From Vogesella sp. LIG4 (GTDB lineage: Bacteria > Pseudomonadota > Gammaproteobacteria > Burkholderiales > Chromobacteriaceae), in assembly GCF_900090205.1 (NCBI RefSeq), contig NZ_LT607802.1, positions 3,303,923 to 3,367,922 of the forward strand: a DNA stretch of 64,000 nt. Reading direction: 5' to 3'. Each line of letters opens with the position of its first letter. Within the stretch, counting starts at the first letter, position 1. This document shows positions 38,444-48,688 of the stretch, one piece after another. The notes beneath the pieces were generated by a model. It was not told the origin of the DNA and did not search any database. It saw only the letters and a program-made list of their open reading frames with translations. A program made the position numbers and the translations under genes.

Positions 38444-39367
38444 ATGTCGATGGCAGATCGCGACGGCTTCATCTGGTACAACGGCGAACTCGTGGAATGG
38501 CGCAACGCCACCACCCACGTGCTCACCCACACCCTGCACTACGGCATGGGCGTGTTCGAAGGCGTGCGTGCCTATGAAACCGCCAAGGGCCCGGCGATCT
38601 TCCGCCTGCAGGACCATACCGACCGCCTGTTCCGCTCTGCCAAGATCCTGGGCATGAATCTGCCGTTCAGCAAGGAGCAGATCAACCAGGCACACCTCGA
38701 CGTGGTGAAGGCCAACAAGCTGCAGTCCTGCTACTTCCGCCCGATGGCCTTCTACGGCTCCGGCAAGCTGGGCGTGGCACCGAAGCAGGACGACGTGCAG
38801 GTGATCGTGGCCGCCTGGCCGTGGGGCGCCTACCTGGGCGAAGAAGGCCTGGAAAAAGGCATCCGCGTGAAGACCAGTTCCTTCACCCGCCACCACGTGA
38901 ACATCACCATGTGCAAGGCCAAGGCCAACGGCAACTACATGAACTCCATCCTGGCCAATAACGAAGCCACCGCCGACGGCTACGACGAAGCGCTACTGCT
39001 GGACGTGGACGGCTTCGTGGCCGAAGGCTCCGGCGAGAACATCTTCATCGTCCGCAAGGGCAAGCTGTACACCCCGGACCTGACCAGCGCGCTGGAAGGC
39101 ATCACCCGCGACACCGTGGTGCAGATCGCCACCGAAATGGGCCTGCAGATAATCGAGAAGCGCATCACCCGCGACGAAGTCTACAGCGCCGACGAGGCCT
39201 TCTTCACCGGCACCGCCGCCGAAGTCACCCCGATCCGCGAGCTGGACCGCCGCGACATCGGCGAAGGCAAGCGCGGCCCGATTACCGCCGAGATCCAGAA
39301 ACGCTACTTCGACTGCGTGAAGGGCCTCGACAGCAGCAAACAGCACTGGCTGACCTACGTCGGCTGA
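38444..39367 (+). CDS. ilvE: Branched-chain amino acid aminotransferase
   Basis: The protein has 307 residues, a fold-type IV PLP enzyme. The conserved [15 protein letters not shown] segment, the PLP-lysine region around [16 protein letters not shown], and the [18 protein letters not shown] loop are intact. It catalyses the last step of Leu, Ile and Val synthesis and the first of their breakdown. It stands 75 bases after glnE with its own likely promoter, and is followed by a small zinc-finger gene and waaF, an order common in Neisseriales. Confidence 0.95.
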   Translation: MSMADRDGFIWYNGELVEWRNATTHVLTHTLHYGMGVFEGVRAYETAKGPAIFRLQDHTDRLFRSAKILGMNLPFSKEQINQAHLDVVKANKLQSCYFRPMAFYGSGKLGVAPKQDDVQVIVAAWPWGAYLGEEGLEKGIRVKTSSFTRHHVNITMCKAKANGNYMNSILANNEATADGYDEALLLDVDGFVAEGSGENIFIVRKGKLYTPDLTSALEGITRDTVVQIATEMGLQIIEKRITRDEVYSADEAFFTGTAAEVTPIRELDRRDIGEGKRGPITAEIQKRYFDCVKGLDSSKQHWLTYVG

Positions 39368-39427
39368 TTTACGACTCTCGCGGCGGCCCCGGCCGCCGAT
39401 TTTCGACCACACCGAAAGCAAGCTAGC

Positions 39428-39634
39428 ATGGCTGAACTGAAAGAAAACACCGCCCGCGTCATCGAAGTTACCGCCAAGGACCTGCCGCTGCACTGCCCGA
39501 CTCCGGACCAGGTCCAGTGGAACTCCCATCCGCGCGTGTTCCTGCCCATCGTCAAGAACGGCGGCGAAGCGCTGTGCCCGTACTGCGGCACCCGCTACAA
39601 GCTGACCGGCCCGCTGCCGCATGGCCATCACTAA
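39428..39634 (+). CDS. Small CHCC-type zinc-finger protein
   Basis: The protein has 68 residues ending ALCPYCGTRYKLTGPLPHGH. With an upstream Cys (LHCPTP), a His (SHPR) and the CPYC pair, it matches the zf-CHCC family related to mitochondrial NDUFS6. Bacterial members are encoded beside ilvE and LPS genes; their function is unknown. It is 60 bases after ilvE and ends 25 bases before a terminator. Confidence 0.85.
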   Translation: MAELKENTARVIEVTAKDLPLHCPTPDQVQWNSHPRVFLPIVKNGGEALCPYCGTRYKLTGPLPHGHH

Positions 39635-39658
39635 GCCATTCAACCCATAGCCTGACTG

Positions 39659-39685
39659 AAGGTGTAGCCTTGCTGCACCTTTTTT
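39659..39685 (+). terminator. Terminator hairpin directly before waaF
   Basis: Arms AAGGTGTAG (39659-39667) and CTGCACCTT (39673-39681) pair with one G-U, followed by a six-T run. It ends only ten bases before the waaF ATG, so it would stop most transcripts from ilvE and occupies the waaF leader. Confidence 0.75.
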
Positions 39686-39695
39686 GCTTCTGTAC

Positions 39696-40739
39696 ATGAT
39701 CAAGAAAATACTGGTGATCGGCCCCTCCTGGGTGGGCGACAGCGTCATGGCGCAACCGCTGTACCGGCGGCTGCACGAACGCCACCCTGGCCTGGAACTG
39801 CATGTGTTCGCCCCGGCGTGGACCTTGCCGCTGCTGTCGCGCATGCCGGAAGTGGCCAAGGCGCATCTCAACCCCTTCGGCCACGGCCAGCTGCGGCTGA
39901 AGGAGCGCTGGAAAGTGGCGCGCCAGCTGCACAGCGAACATTTCGACCAGGTGGTGGTGCTGCCCAATTCGCTGAAGGCGGCGCTGATCCCCTTCCTGGC
40001 CGGCATCCCCAAGCGCACCGGCTTTACCGGCGAGCTGCGCTACGGCCTGCTCAACGACACCCGCGACCTGGACGAACACGAACTACCCACCATGGTGGAG
40101 CGCTTCTGCGCACTGGCCGAAGCACCGGGCCAGGCGCTGCCGCGCCCGATACCGCATCCGCGGCTGGCCTCGCGCCGCGAGCAGCAGGAGGCCACCGCCC
40201 GCAAGCTGGGCATCGACCTCGCCCTGCCCATCGTGGCCATGTGCCCCGGCGCCGAGTACGGCCCGGCCAAGCGCTGGCCGGCGCGCCATTTTGCCGAGCT
40301 GGCCCGCCGCTACCGCGCTGCCGGTTACCAGGTATGCCTGTTCGGCTCGCCCAAGGACCAGGAAATCGGCGACGAAATCGCCAGCCTGGCAGAAGGCGCT
40401 GCGGCCAACCTGTGCGGCAAGACCGGCCTGGAAGAAGCCATCGACCTGATGGGTCTGGCCAAGCTGGCCATCTGCAACGACTCCGGCCTGATGCACGTAG
40501 CCGCGGCACTGGACGTGCCGCTGGTCGGCATCTACGGCTCCTCCAGCCCGGATTTCACCCCGCCGCTGAGCAACAAGGCCGCCATCGTGTCGCTCAATAT
40601 GGACTGCAGCCCCTGTTTCGAGCGCAACTGCCCGTACAAGCACACGCTCTGCCTGGAAAACCTGCACCCGGCACAGGTGTGGCAGGCAGCCGAAAACCTA
40701 TTGCAACCGAAGTCACCGCAAGCCACTTCGCAAGACTGA
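39696..40739 (+). CDS. waaF: ADP-heptose:LPS heptosyltransferase II
   Basis: The protein has 347 residues from the ATG at 39696; a few upstream codons are open from a TTG inside the terminator. The GT-B fold glycosyltransferase 9 pattern is clear: ILVIGPSWVGDSVMAQPLYR at the N-terminus, MCPGAEYGPAKRWPARHFAE for sugar-nucleotide binding, and NDSGLMHVAAALDVPLVGIYG. It adds the second heptose to the inner core of LPS on the cytosolic membrane face. No clear ribosome site precedes the ATG. The neighbouring TetR gene follows after four bases. Confidence 0.93.
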   Translation: MIKKILVIGPSWVGDSVMAQPLYRRLHERHPGLELHVFAPAWTLPLLSRMPEVAKAHLNPFGHGQLRLKERWKVARQLHSEHFDQVVVLPNSLKAALIPFLAGIPKRTGFTGELRYGLLNDTRDLDEHELPTMVERFCALAEAPGQALPRPIPHPRLASRREQQEATARKLGIDLALPIVAMCPGAEYGPAKRWPARHFAELARRYRAAGYQVCLFGSPKDQEIGDEIASLAEGAAANLCGKTGLEEAIDLMGLAKLAICNDSGLMHVAAALDVPLVGIYGSSSPDFTPPLSNKAAIVSLNMDCSPCFERNCPYKHTLCLENLHPAQVWQAAENLLQPKSPQATSQD

Positions 40740-40743
40740 CACC

Positions 40744-41337
40744 ATGAACCGCAACGACATCCCCGCCACACCGGAAGAAAACAGCCGTCGCATGGAGCTG
40801 GTGCGCGCCGCTGCCCGCCTGTTCCGGGACCAGGGCTACGAACGCACCACCGTGCGCGACCTGGGCAATGCAGTCGGCCTGCAGTCCGGCAGCCTGTTCT
40901 ATCACTTCCGTACCAAGGAAGAGATCCTGGTTGCCGTCATGGCGCTGGGCATCACCGCCACCACCGAGCAGCTGGCGGCGGCGCTTGCCGGCGCCAAGGA
41001 CACCCGCAGCAAGTTGGCCGCACTGTTCCACGTGCACCTGCATTCACTGCTGGGCGACAACCAGGCGGCGCTGGAAGTGATGCTGTACGAGTGGCGCAGC
41101 GTGTCGCCGGCCGCCAAACCGGGGCTGATCGTGCTGCGCGACCGTTACGAGGAGTTGTGGCAGCAGGTGCTGGACCAGGCCGCGGCCGAGGGCCTGGTGA
41201 AAACCGATACCCGCCTGCTGCGCCGCACCCTGCTGGGCAGCCTGCACTGGACGGTGCAGTGGTACCGCAACGACGGCGAACTGAGCGTGGCGCAACTGGC
41301 CGAGCGCATGCTGGCACTGGTTACCCAGGAAAACTGA
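40744..41337 (+). CDS. TetR/AcrR-family transcriptional regulator
   Basis: The protein has 197 residues. The N-terminal helix-turn-helix is standard: AARLFRDQGYERTTVRDLGNAVGLQSGSLFYHF. The C-terminal ligand domain resembles the TetR_C group that includes regulators of fatty acid or polycyclic compound genes (LRRTLLGSLHWTVQWYR). It begins four bases after waaF and is probably cotranscribed, although no functional tie to LPS synthesis is known. Its target is not evident. Confidence 0.88.
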   Translation: MNRNDIPATPEENSRRMELVRAAARLFRDQGYERTTVRDLGNAVGLQSGSLFYHFRTKEEILVAVMALGITATTEQLAAALAGAKDTRSKLAALFHVHLHSLLGDNQAALEVMLYEWRSVSPAAKPGLIVLRDRYEELWQQVLDQAAAEGLVKTDTRLLRRTLLGSLHWTVQWYRNDGELSVAQLAERMLALVTQEN

Positions 41338-41474
41338 CTTGCCATTCGGCAGGCCATGTTATTGAATGAATGAGTTAAACTGCCATTCCGGCAGCCGGGA
41401 CGGTGCGCTTTTGCGCCGCAAACCGCTGCCGCACAACATGGTCTGCCGCCAGTGCGGCTGCAAGGAGTTTTGCC

Positions 41475-42017
41475 ATGGCCACGCTTACAGGCATCGTCAG
41501 CAACAACAGTAGCGACATCGTCCGCAGCCAGCAGCTGGAACAGCAACAGCAGCGCCAGCGCACCCAGGGCGGCCAGGCTGCTGCCGTGGCGACCATCCAG
41601 CAGACCGAACGCACGCCGCAGAACAACCCGCTCACCACCCAGGCAGTCCAGGACAAGGGCGCGGCAAGCTCAAGCGGCACCGCCACCAGCAACCAGGCCA
41701 CCCGCGAGGTGGAAAACCAGCTGCAGTCGCAACTGATCAGCGCCCAGATTTCCTCCGCCCCCGGCGTGGCCGGCACGCCCACCACCCCGCCGCTGCAGCC
41801 GCCCCAGGCACCGCCACCGACTGCGGCCAGCAATGCCGACAATGGCCAGAGCGCCAACGGCAACGCCACTGTCAACACCCCGCCTGCCAAACAGCAATCG
41901 CCCAGCCAGGCCGAGTACAACGCCTCTGCGCAGCAGACCGCCGTGGCGCAGTACCAGAGCACACAGTCCATCTTCCAGGGCGACAACAACAGCCAGTCGG
42001 TGCATTCCATCGCCTGA
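41475..42017 (+). CDS. Gln/Ala/Pro-rich hypothetical protein
   Basis: I do not recognise this 180-residue protein. The ATG at 41475 follows an AAGGAG site. It has no signal peptide, membrane segment or Cys. Residues about 18-60 are rich in Gln and Arg, and residues 95-120 are Pro-rich (TPTTPPLQPPQAPPPT), with Ser, Asn and Ala elsewhere; the whole looks disordered. Codon use resembles its neighbours and a terminator follows, so it is likely a real gene. A surface, flagellar hook-length-like or phase-separating role would all be guesses. Confidence 0.75.
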   Translation: MATLTGIVSNNSSDIVRSQQLEQQQQRQRTQGGQAAAVATIQQTERTPQNNPLTTQAVQDKGAASSSGTATSNQATREVENQLQSQLISAQISSAPGVAGTPTTPPLQPPQAPPPTAASNADNGQSANGNATVNTPPAKQQSPSQAEYNASAQQTAVAQYQSTQSIFQGDNNSQSVHSIA

Positions 42018-42040
42018 TCCAGCCCTTTGCCGGCAAGCAC

Positions 42041-42070
42041 ACAGCCTGTTGCCAACGCACAGGCTGTTTT
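42041..42070 (+). terminator. Intrinsic terminator after the Gln-rich gene
   Basis: Arms ACAGCCTGT (42041-42049) and ACAGGCTGT (42059-42067) are followed by a T-run. Confidence 0.85.
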
Positions 42071-42184
42071 CATGTCCGCCTCGCGTTGGCGCGGCAGCGT
42101 TGAATTTGACCCCGACATACCCATTTACCACCCGGACATGTCGTGCCGCTGACCTGCCTTGCCACGCGCGCAGACAACCCTTAG

Positions 42185-43225
<1,041 letters not shown>

Positions 43226-43237
43226 GCCGGCATTGTC

Positions 43238-43843
43238 TTGAAGTCGCTCAAGGAGCAGCTCAAGCCGATCAAAGCACAGGCAAGGCCCGCCAGGGCCTTG
43301 CCTGTTGCCGTTGCGGCCAACCCTGAACCGGAGCCGGACTTCCCGGCGCTGATGCGCCACGTACTGCCGCTGAAACCGGATGGCCGCGTGCAGCACCCGC
43401 TGCCGCGCCCCAAGCCACGCCCGCTGCGCCAGCCGGCCATCAGCCAGGGAGAAGCCGAGCACAACAGCCTGTTCGCACAGATGCTGGGCTGGTTCGAACC
43501 CGCCGAGCTTGAACATCAGCATCGCCGCCCCGGCATGCCCAGCGGCACACTGCGCAAGCTGCGCGGCGGCCACTGGCCAGTGTGCGCGGAACTCGATCTG
43601 CACGGCCTGGACCGCTTCGAAGCCCATGAACGGCTGGCGCTGTTCCTGCACCGCGCCCGGCAGCTTGGCCAGTGCGTGCGCATCATTCACGGCAAGGGGC
43701 TTAGCTCGCGCGGCGAGCCGGTGCTGCCCAAGATGGTGCGCGCCTGGCTCAGCCACCACCCGGACGTACTGGCGTTCTGCGAGACCGCCAGCCACCAGGG
43801 CGGCAGCGGTGCCGTGCTGGCCCTGCTCAAACGCTCATCGTGA
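43238..43843 (+). CDS. Smr domain protein (putative endonuclease)
   Basis: The protein has 201 residues from a TTG start. After a basic Pro-rich N-terminal half comes the Smr domain: ELDLHGLDRFEAHERLALFL with the LDLHG motif, CVRIIHGKGLSSRG with the HGKG motif, then a variable loop ending in GSGAVLALLKR. Related SmrB proteins cleave mRNA on collided ribosomes; others nick DNA. It follows trxB after 12 bases and overlaps the region just before bcp, so trxB, smr and bcp are likely cotranscribed. Confidence 0.85.
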   Translation: MKSLKEQLKPIKAQARPARALPVAVAANPEPEPDFPALMRHVLPLKPDGRVQHPLPRPKPRPLRQPAISQGEAEHNSLFAQMLGWFEPAELEHQHRRPGMPSGTLRKLRGGHWPVCAELDLHGLDRFEAHERLALFLHRARQLGQCVRIIHGKGLSSRGEPVLPKMVRAWLSHHPDVLAFCETASHQGGSGAVLALLKRSS

Positions 43844-43857
43844 CAAGGAAACAAACC

Positions 43858-44301
43858 ATGGATACCTGCCCGACCTTTACCGCCCCCGCCACCGGCGGCC
43901 AGCAGATCAGCCTGCCCGACGGCCAGCTGACCGTGCTGTACTTCTACCCCAAGGACAACACCCCCGGCTGCACCACCGAGGCCCAGGCCTTCCGTGACCA
44001 GCACGCCGCCTTTGCCGCTGCCGGCGCGCGCATCGTCGGTGCCTCGCGCGACAGCCTCAAGTCGCACGAGAACTTCAAGGCCAAATTCGAATTGCCATTT
44101 GAATTGCTCAGCGATCCGGAGGAAACTGTATGTAATCTGTTTGCTGTCATGAAACTGAAAAACATGTACGGCAAACAGGTGAGAGGGATCGAGCGCAGCA
44201 CTTTCGTCATCGATGGTGCCGGCAAGATCCTTCGCGAATGGCGTGGCCTGAAAGTACCGGGTCATGCGGAAGAAGTGCTTGCGTTCGTGACATCGCTATA
44301 A
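43858..44301 (+). CDS. bcp: Peroxiredoxin, Bcp/PrxQ type
   Basis: The protein has 147 residues, starting after an AAGGAAA site. The peroxidatic Cys is in YFYPKDNTPGCTTEAQAFRD. The resolving Cys that many PrxQ enzymes have five residues later is absent (position taken by Gln-Ala), so it should act as a one-Cys form or use a different Cys, such as the one in EETVCNLF. It reduces peroxides with thioredoxin. It lies between smr and phoH on the same strand. Confidence 0.92.
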   Translation: MDTCPTFTAPATGGQQISLPDGQLTVLYFYPKDNTPGCTTEAQAFRDQHAAFAAAGARIVGASRDSLKSHENFKAKFELPFELLSDPEETVCNLFAVMKLKNMYGKQVRGIERSTFVIDGAGKILREWRGLKVPGHAEEVLAFVTSL

Positions 44302-44345
44302 GCGGGGCCACATCCGGTGGGCCCCGCCAGCCAAGGGGGCCCATC

Positions 44346-45749
44346 ATGGCAAGCCGCAAGAAAAGCAAGAACGTCAAACTGTTCGTTCTCGATACCAACG
44401 TACTGCTGCACGACCCCACCTGCCTGTTCCGCTTCGAGGAACACGACATCTTCATCCCCATCATCACCCTGGAAGAGCTGGACACCCACAAGAAGGGCAT
44501 GTCCGAAGTGGCGCGCAACGCCCGCCAGGCCAGCCGCTTTCTCGATGAAATCGTCAGCCAGGCCGGCAGCGACATCGCCGACGGCATCGAGCTGAAGAGC
44601 GCCAGCCGCGAGGCCGCCACCGGCCGCCTGTTGCTGCAGACCCAGGCCATCCACGCCACACTGCCGGCCTCGATGCCGGTGGGCAAGGCCGACAACCAGA
44701 TCCTGGGCATCGTGATGGCGCTCAAGCAGCTGGAGCCGTCGCGCAACGTGATCCTGGTGTCGAAAGACATCAATATGCGCATCAAGGCACGGGCGCTGGC
44801 GCTGGAAGCGGAAGACTACTTCAACGACAAGGTGCTGGAAGACACCGACCTGCTGTACACCGGCATGCGCGAGATCGACCAGGGCTTCTGGGACCGCAAC
44901 GGCAAGGACCTCAAGTCCTGGCAGGAACACGGCCGCACCTACTACCAGCTCAAGGGCCAGGACGTGCCGGGGCTGATCCTCAACCAGCTGCTGTGGCAGC
45001 AGGGCGAACAGCCGCTGCAGTGCCGCGTGATCCAGCTGGACGGCAAGACTGCGGTGCTGGAGACGCTGCGCGATTACAGCCACCAGAAGAACAACGTCTG
45101 GGGCATCACCGCGCGCAACCGCGAGCAAAACTTCGCGCTGAACCTGCTGATGAACCCGGAGGTGGACTTCATCACCCTGCTGGGCCAGGCCGGCACCGGC
45201 AAGACACTGCTGACGTTGGCCGCAGGGCTGGCGATGACGCTGGAGCAGAAGCTGTACAGCGAGATCATCATGACCCGCGTCACCGTGCCGGTGGGCGAGG
45301 ACATCGGCTTCCTGCCCGGCACCGAAGAGGAAAAGATGCTGCCGTGGATGGGCGCGCTGGAAGACAACCTGGACGTGCTCAACAAGAACGAGGAAGACAG
45401 CGGCGACTGGGGCCGCGCCGCCACCCGCGACCTGATCCGCAGCCGCATCAAGGTCAAGTCGCTGAACTTCATGCGCGGCCGCACCTTCCTCAACAAGTAC
45501 CTGATCATCGACGAAGCGCAGAACCTGACGCCCAAGCAGATGAAAACCCTGGTCACCCGTGCCGGCCCCGGCACCAAGGTGGTATGCCTGGGCAACATCA
45601 GCCAGATCGACACCCCGTACCTGACCGAAGGCAGCTCCGGCCTGACCTACGTGGTGGACCGCTTCAAGGGCTGGGACCACTCCGGTCACATCACCCTGCA
45701 GCGTGGTGAGCGTTCACGCCTGGCCGACCATGCGGCCGACGTGCTGTGA
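44346..45749 (+). CDS. PhoH-like ATPase fused to a PIN domain
   Basis: The protein has 467 residues. Residues about 9-150 are a PIN nuclease domain (LFVLDTNVLLHDP with an early Asp, VSKDINMRIKARA late). Residues about 240-460 are the PhoH P-loop ATPase: Walker A GQAGTGKTLL, TRVTVPVGEDIGFLPG, and Walker B YLIIDEAQNLTPKQMK. This is the PhoH2-type architecture, reported as RNA helicase plus RNase in other bacteria. Its stop overlaps the start of the next gene. Confidence 0.9.
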   Translation: MASRKKSKNVKLFVLDTNVLLHDPTCLFRFEEHDIFIPIITLEELDTHKKGMSEVARNARQASRFLDEIVSQAGSDIADGIELKSASREAATGRLLLQTQAIHATLPASMPVGKADNQILGIVMALKQLEPSRNVILVSKDINMRIKARALALEAEDYFNDKVLEDTDLLYTGMREIDQGFWDRNGKDLKSWQEHGRTYYQLKGQDVPGLILNQLLWQQGEQPLQCRVIQLDGKTAVLETLRDYSHQKNNVWGITARNREQNFALNLLMNPEVDFITLLGQAGTGKTLLTLAAGLAMTLEQKLYSEIIMTRVTVPVGEDIGFLPGTEEEKMLPWMGALEDNLDVLNKNEEDSGDWGRAATRDLIRSRIKVKSLNFMRGRTFLNKYLIIDEAQNLTPKQMKTLVTRAGPGTKVVCLGNISQIDTPYLTEGSSGLTYVVDRFKGWDHSGHITLQRGERSRLADHAADVL

Positions 45750-46585
45750 GTCAGCAGCTTGAGCTGATCCACATGGCAGCAGGGGCGGCGCACGGCGCGC
45801 CGCCCTTGTTGTTCGTGCATGGCGCCTACAGCGCTGCCAACTGCTGGCAGCAGCACTTCCTGCCGTGGTTCGCCGCCCAGGGCTACGACTGCTGGGCACT
45901 GAGCCTGCGCGGGCACGGCAACAGCCCGGGGCGCGAGCAGCTGCACGACTTCGGCATCAGCGATTACGTGGCCGACGTGGCCTGGGCTTGCGGCCAACTA
46001 GTGCAGCCACCGGTGCTGATCGGCCACTCCATGGGCGGCTACGTGCTGCAGCAATACCTGCGCGAGCGCACCGCCCCGGCCGCGATACTGCTGGCCAGCG
46101 TGCCGCCAGGCGGCATGGCATTGTCCACCTGGCGCCTGAGCCTCACCGCGCCCGACATCCTGCTCGGGCTCAACCTGTTCCAGCTGGGCCGCTACACGCC
46201 GTCGGCGGCCGAAGTACGCCGCATGCTGCTGTCACCGGACACCGACCTTGCCAGTGCGCAATGGCTGGCCGACAACTGCCAGGTGGAAAGCCGGCACGCC
46301 ATTCTCGACATGAACCTGAGCCTGGCGCTGTTCACCCGCCCGCTGTCCTGCCCGGCACTGTCCATCGTTGGCCGCAACGACCTGCTGGTCAGCCCGCTGG
46401 AAGCCCGCAGCGGCGGGCAATTGCTGGGTCTGGATACCGAAGTGCTGCCGGATCTGGGCCATATGCTGATGCTGGATACCGGCTGGCGCCGCGTTGCCGA
46501 AACCATGGACGGCTGGCTGCGACGGCAGTTTCCTTCCGCCGGCCCACCGGCACAGCCGCTTGTCGATCACGACAAGGTTTGCTAG
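45746..46585 (+). CDS. Alpha/beta hydrolase
   Basis: The protein has 279 residues from a GTG that overlaps the phoH stop (GTGA). The fold-defining motifs are LFVHGAYSAANCW (oxyanion His-Gly), the nucleophile elbow GHSMGGY, an Asp in GRNDLLVSP and the catalytic His in DLGHMLMLDTGW. No substrate can be named; it belongs to the broad esterase/lipase-like group. Overlap with phoH means translational coupling. A terminator follows. Confidence 0.88.
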   Translation: MSQQLELIHMAAGAAHGAPPLLFVHGAYSAANCWQQHFLPWFAAQGYDCWALSLRGHGNSPGREQLHDFGISDYVADVAWACGQLVQPPVLIGHSMGGYVLQQYLRERTAPAAILLASVPPGGMALSTWRLSLTAPDILLGLNLFQLGRYTPSAAEVRRMLLSPDTDLASAQWLADNCQVESRHAILDMNLSLALFTRPLSCPALSIVGRNDLLVSPLEARSGGQLLGLDTEVLPDLGHMLMLDTGWRRVAETMDGWLRRQFPSAGPPAQPLVDHDKVC

Positions 46586-46595
46586 CTTTGCACCC

Positions 46596-46619
46596 GCCCT
46601 GCATATGCAGGGCTTCTTT
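46596..46619 (+). terminator. Intrinsic terminator after the hydrolase gene
   Basis: The palindrome GCCCTGCA-TA-TGCAGGGC (46596-46613) is followed by TTCTTTTT. Confidence 0.85.
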
Positions 46620-46636
46620 TTGATACGGGAGACCCG

Positions 46637-47548
46637 ATGGCTGGCAGTAGCCTTTTCATGTTGATCGACGATATCGCCACCCTGCTTGATGACGTGGCGG
46701 CGATGACCAAGCTGGCCGCCAAGAAAACCGCCGGCGTGCTGGGGGATGATCTGGCGCTGAATGCGCAGCAGGTGTCCGGCATCCGTGCCGAGCGCGAGTT
46801 GCCGGTAGTGTGGGCGGTGGCAGTGGGTTCGCTGCGCAACAAGGCGCTGCTGGTGCCGCTGGCGCTGGCCATTGGCGCCCTGCTGCCCTGGCTGATCACC
46901 CCGCTGCTGATGCTGGGCGGTGCCTTTCTGTGCTTCGAGGGCGCGGAAAAACTGGTGCACAACTACCTGCACGCGGCGGAAGAAGAACAGGAACACAGCG
47001 AACGCCTGGACGCGCTGCAGAACCCGGACATAGACATGGTGGCGTTCGAGCGCGACAAGATCAAAAGCGCCATCACCACCGATTTCATCCTGTCGGCGGA
47101 GATCATCGCCATTGCGCTGGGCACCGTGGCCGGGCAGCCGTTTGCCACCCAGCTCACGGTACTGGTCGGCGTGGCCGTGCTGATGACCATCGGCGTCTAC
47201 GGGCTGGTGGCCGGCATCGTCAAACTGGACGATATCGGCCTGTACTTCAGCACCAAACCGCTGGCCATCACCCGCTACGTTGGCCGCATGCTGCTGAACG
47301 CGGCGCCGCCGCTGATGCGACTGCTGTCGCTGGCCGGCACCATCGCCGTGTTCCTGGTGGGTGGCGGCATCCTGGCGCACGGCATTGCACCGCTGCACCA
47401 TGCCATCGAAGCCAGCGCCCATGCCCTGCCCGCCCTTGGCCCGTTGGCCGGCCTGCTGCCGGCGGTGCTTAACGGCCTGTTCGGCCTGCTCAGCGGCCTG
47501 CTGCTGGTAGTGCTGATGTCGCTGTTTGCACGCCTGCGCGGCAAGTAA
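46637..47548 (+). CDS. DUF808 family inner-membrane protein (YedI-like)
   Basis: The protein has 303 residues. It starts MAGSSLFMLIDDIATLLDDVAAMTKLAAKK, typical of DUF808, and has about six membrane segments with VHNYLHAAEEEQEHSERLDA between them. The conserved TTDFILSAEIIAIALG segment is present. Function is unknown for the family. It follows the hydrolase terminator at 52 bases and ends at a strong bidirectional terminator, so it is monocistronic. Confidence 0.9.
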   Translation: MAGSSLFMLIDDIATLLDDVAAMTKLAAKKTAGVLGDDLALNAQQVSGIRAERELPVVWAVAVGSLRNKALLVPLALAIGALLPWLITPLLMLGGAFLCFEGAEKLVHNYLHAAEEEQEHSERLDALQNPDIDMVAFERDKIKSAITTDFILSAEIIAIALGTVAGQPFATQLTVLVGVAVLMTIGVYGLVAGIVKLDDIGLYFSTKPLAITRYVGRMLLNAAPPLMRLLSLAGTIAVFLVGGGILAHGIAPLHHAIEASAHALPALGPLAGLLPAVLNGLFGLLSGLLLVVLMSLFARLRGK

Positions 47549-47557
47549 GCCGCACAA

Positions 47558-47587
47558 AACAAACACCCCGCTGCTGCGGGGTGTTTG
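47558..47587. terminator. Bidirectional terminator between convergent genes
   Basis: A 13-bp perfect stem ACAAACACCCCGC (47558-47570) with 47575-47587, loop TGCT, serves DUF808 on the plus strand and crotonase on the minus strand. Confidence 0.85.
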
Positions 47588-47608
47588 TCATCCGGCCCAG
47601 CCGGGCGC

Positions 47609-48397
47609 CTAGTTATCCTCGTCTTCATCCACCCAGGCCGGCTTGCGCTTGGCGAGAAAAGCGCCCACGCCTTCCTGCTGCTCGGTGCCGCCCATCAGCG
47701 CCAGGAAGGCCGCCTTCTCCTGCAGCAACTGCCGGTCCAGCGGCATCTGCTGACTGCCTTCGATCAGCTGCCTTGCGGCCAACACCGCCAGGCGCCCCTG
47801 GCGCGCCACCTTGCCCGCCATGCTCACCGCCATGATCTTGGCCAGCCCCGGGTCCACCACTTCCTCCACCAGGCCGATGTGCAGCGCCTGCTCGGCCGTT
47901 ACCGTCTCGCCGCCCAGAATGATGCGCTTGGCCCACGGCAGGCCGACGCGATCCGCTAGCGTCTTGGTGCCGCCGGCACAAGGCAGCTGCCCTACCGAGG
48001 TTTCCGGCAGCCCGAGCCTTGCGCCGCGCTCGGCCACGATATAGTCGCAAGCCAGCGCGCACTCCAGCCCGCCACCCAGCGCAAAACCGTTCACCGCTGC
48101 CACCGTGACACCGCGAAACTGGCGGATGCTGTTGAACGCCAGCGCAAAGGCGTCCGCCACCTGCCCGGCCATCTGGCGGTCGCCGCGGGCAAACTGCTGC
48201 AGATCCGCCCCCGCCGAAAAGAATTTGTCTCCGGCGCCGGTTATCACCACGGCGCGTACCTGTTCATCGGCGTCCAGCGCATCCATGGCCAGCGCCAGCT
48301 GCTGCAGCGAATCCAGGGTCCAGACGTTTGCAGGCGGGTTGTCTATGGTGACAATGGCCGACTGCCCCAGGTGTTCAATCACTATCTGCTTGCTCAT
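47609..48397 (-). CDS. Enoyl-CoA hydratase/isomerase family protein
   Basis: The protein has 262 residues with the crotonase fold. The oxyanion-hole segments are FSAGADLQQFARG and AVNGFALGGGLECALACDY, and the acid/base Glu is in LGLPETSVGQLPCAGGTK. One catalytic Glu is present, while the second hydratase Glu position is occupied by Gly or Cys, so isomerase-like chemistry is possible. No beta-oxidation partners are adjacent. It ends in an acidic tail DEDEDN. Confidence 0.88.
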   Translation of the reverse strand: MSKQIVIEHLGQSAIVTIDNPPANVWTLDSLQQLALAMDALDADEQVRAVVITGAGDKFFSAGADLQQFARGDRQMAGQVADAFALAFNSIRQFRGVTVAAVNGFALGGGLECALACDYIVAERGARLGLPETSVGQLPCAGGTKTLADRVGLPWAKRIILGGETVTAEQALHIGLVEEVVDPGLAKIMAVSMAGKVARQGRLAVLAARQLIEGSQQMPLDRQLLQEKAAFLALMGGTEQQEGVGAFLAKRKPAWVDEDEDN

Positions 48398-48688
48398 GCC
48401 CTTTTGCTCCCCTCCCTGCAGCCATCGCTACAACGACAGACTGCAGCAGCCGCGGCTGCCCGGCCCTCAACAATGGGCGCCCCGCGATGGCGGGCCATTC
48501 TTTGTCGCAATGACAGGCTTTTCTAATAATAACGATGGACTATCCCTCTGTTTTTTCAAGTCATGTGCGAGAAATAAGACCACATGCATCAATAACCATT
48601 ATTCATATCCATTCCGATTTGGATCGCCACAAATACCGCAGTGCAGCACCACTGCTACAATACCGGCTTTACCCTGCCGCCTCGCACC

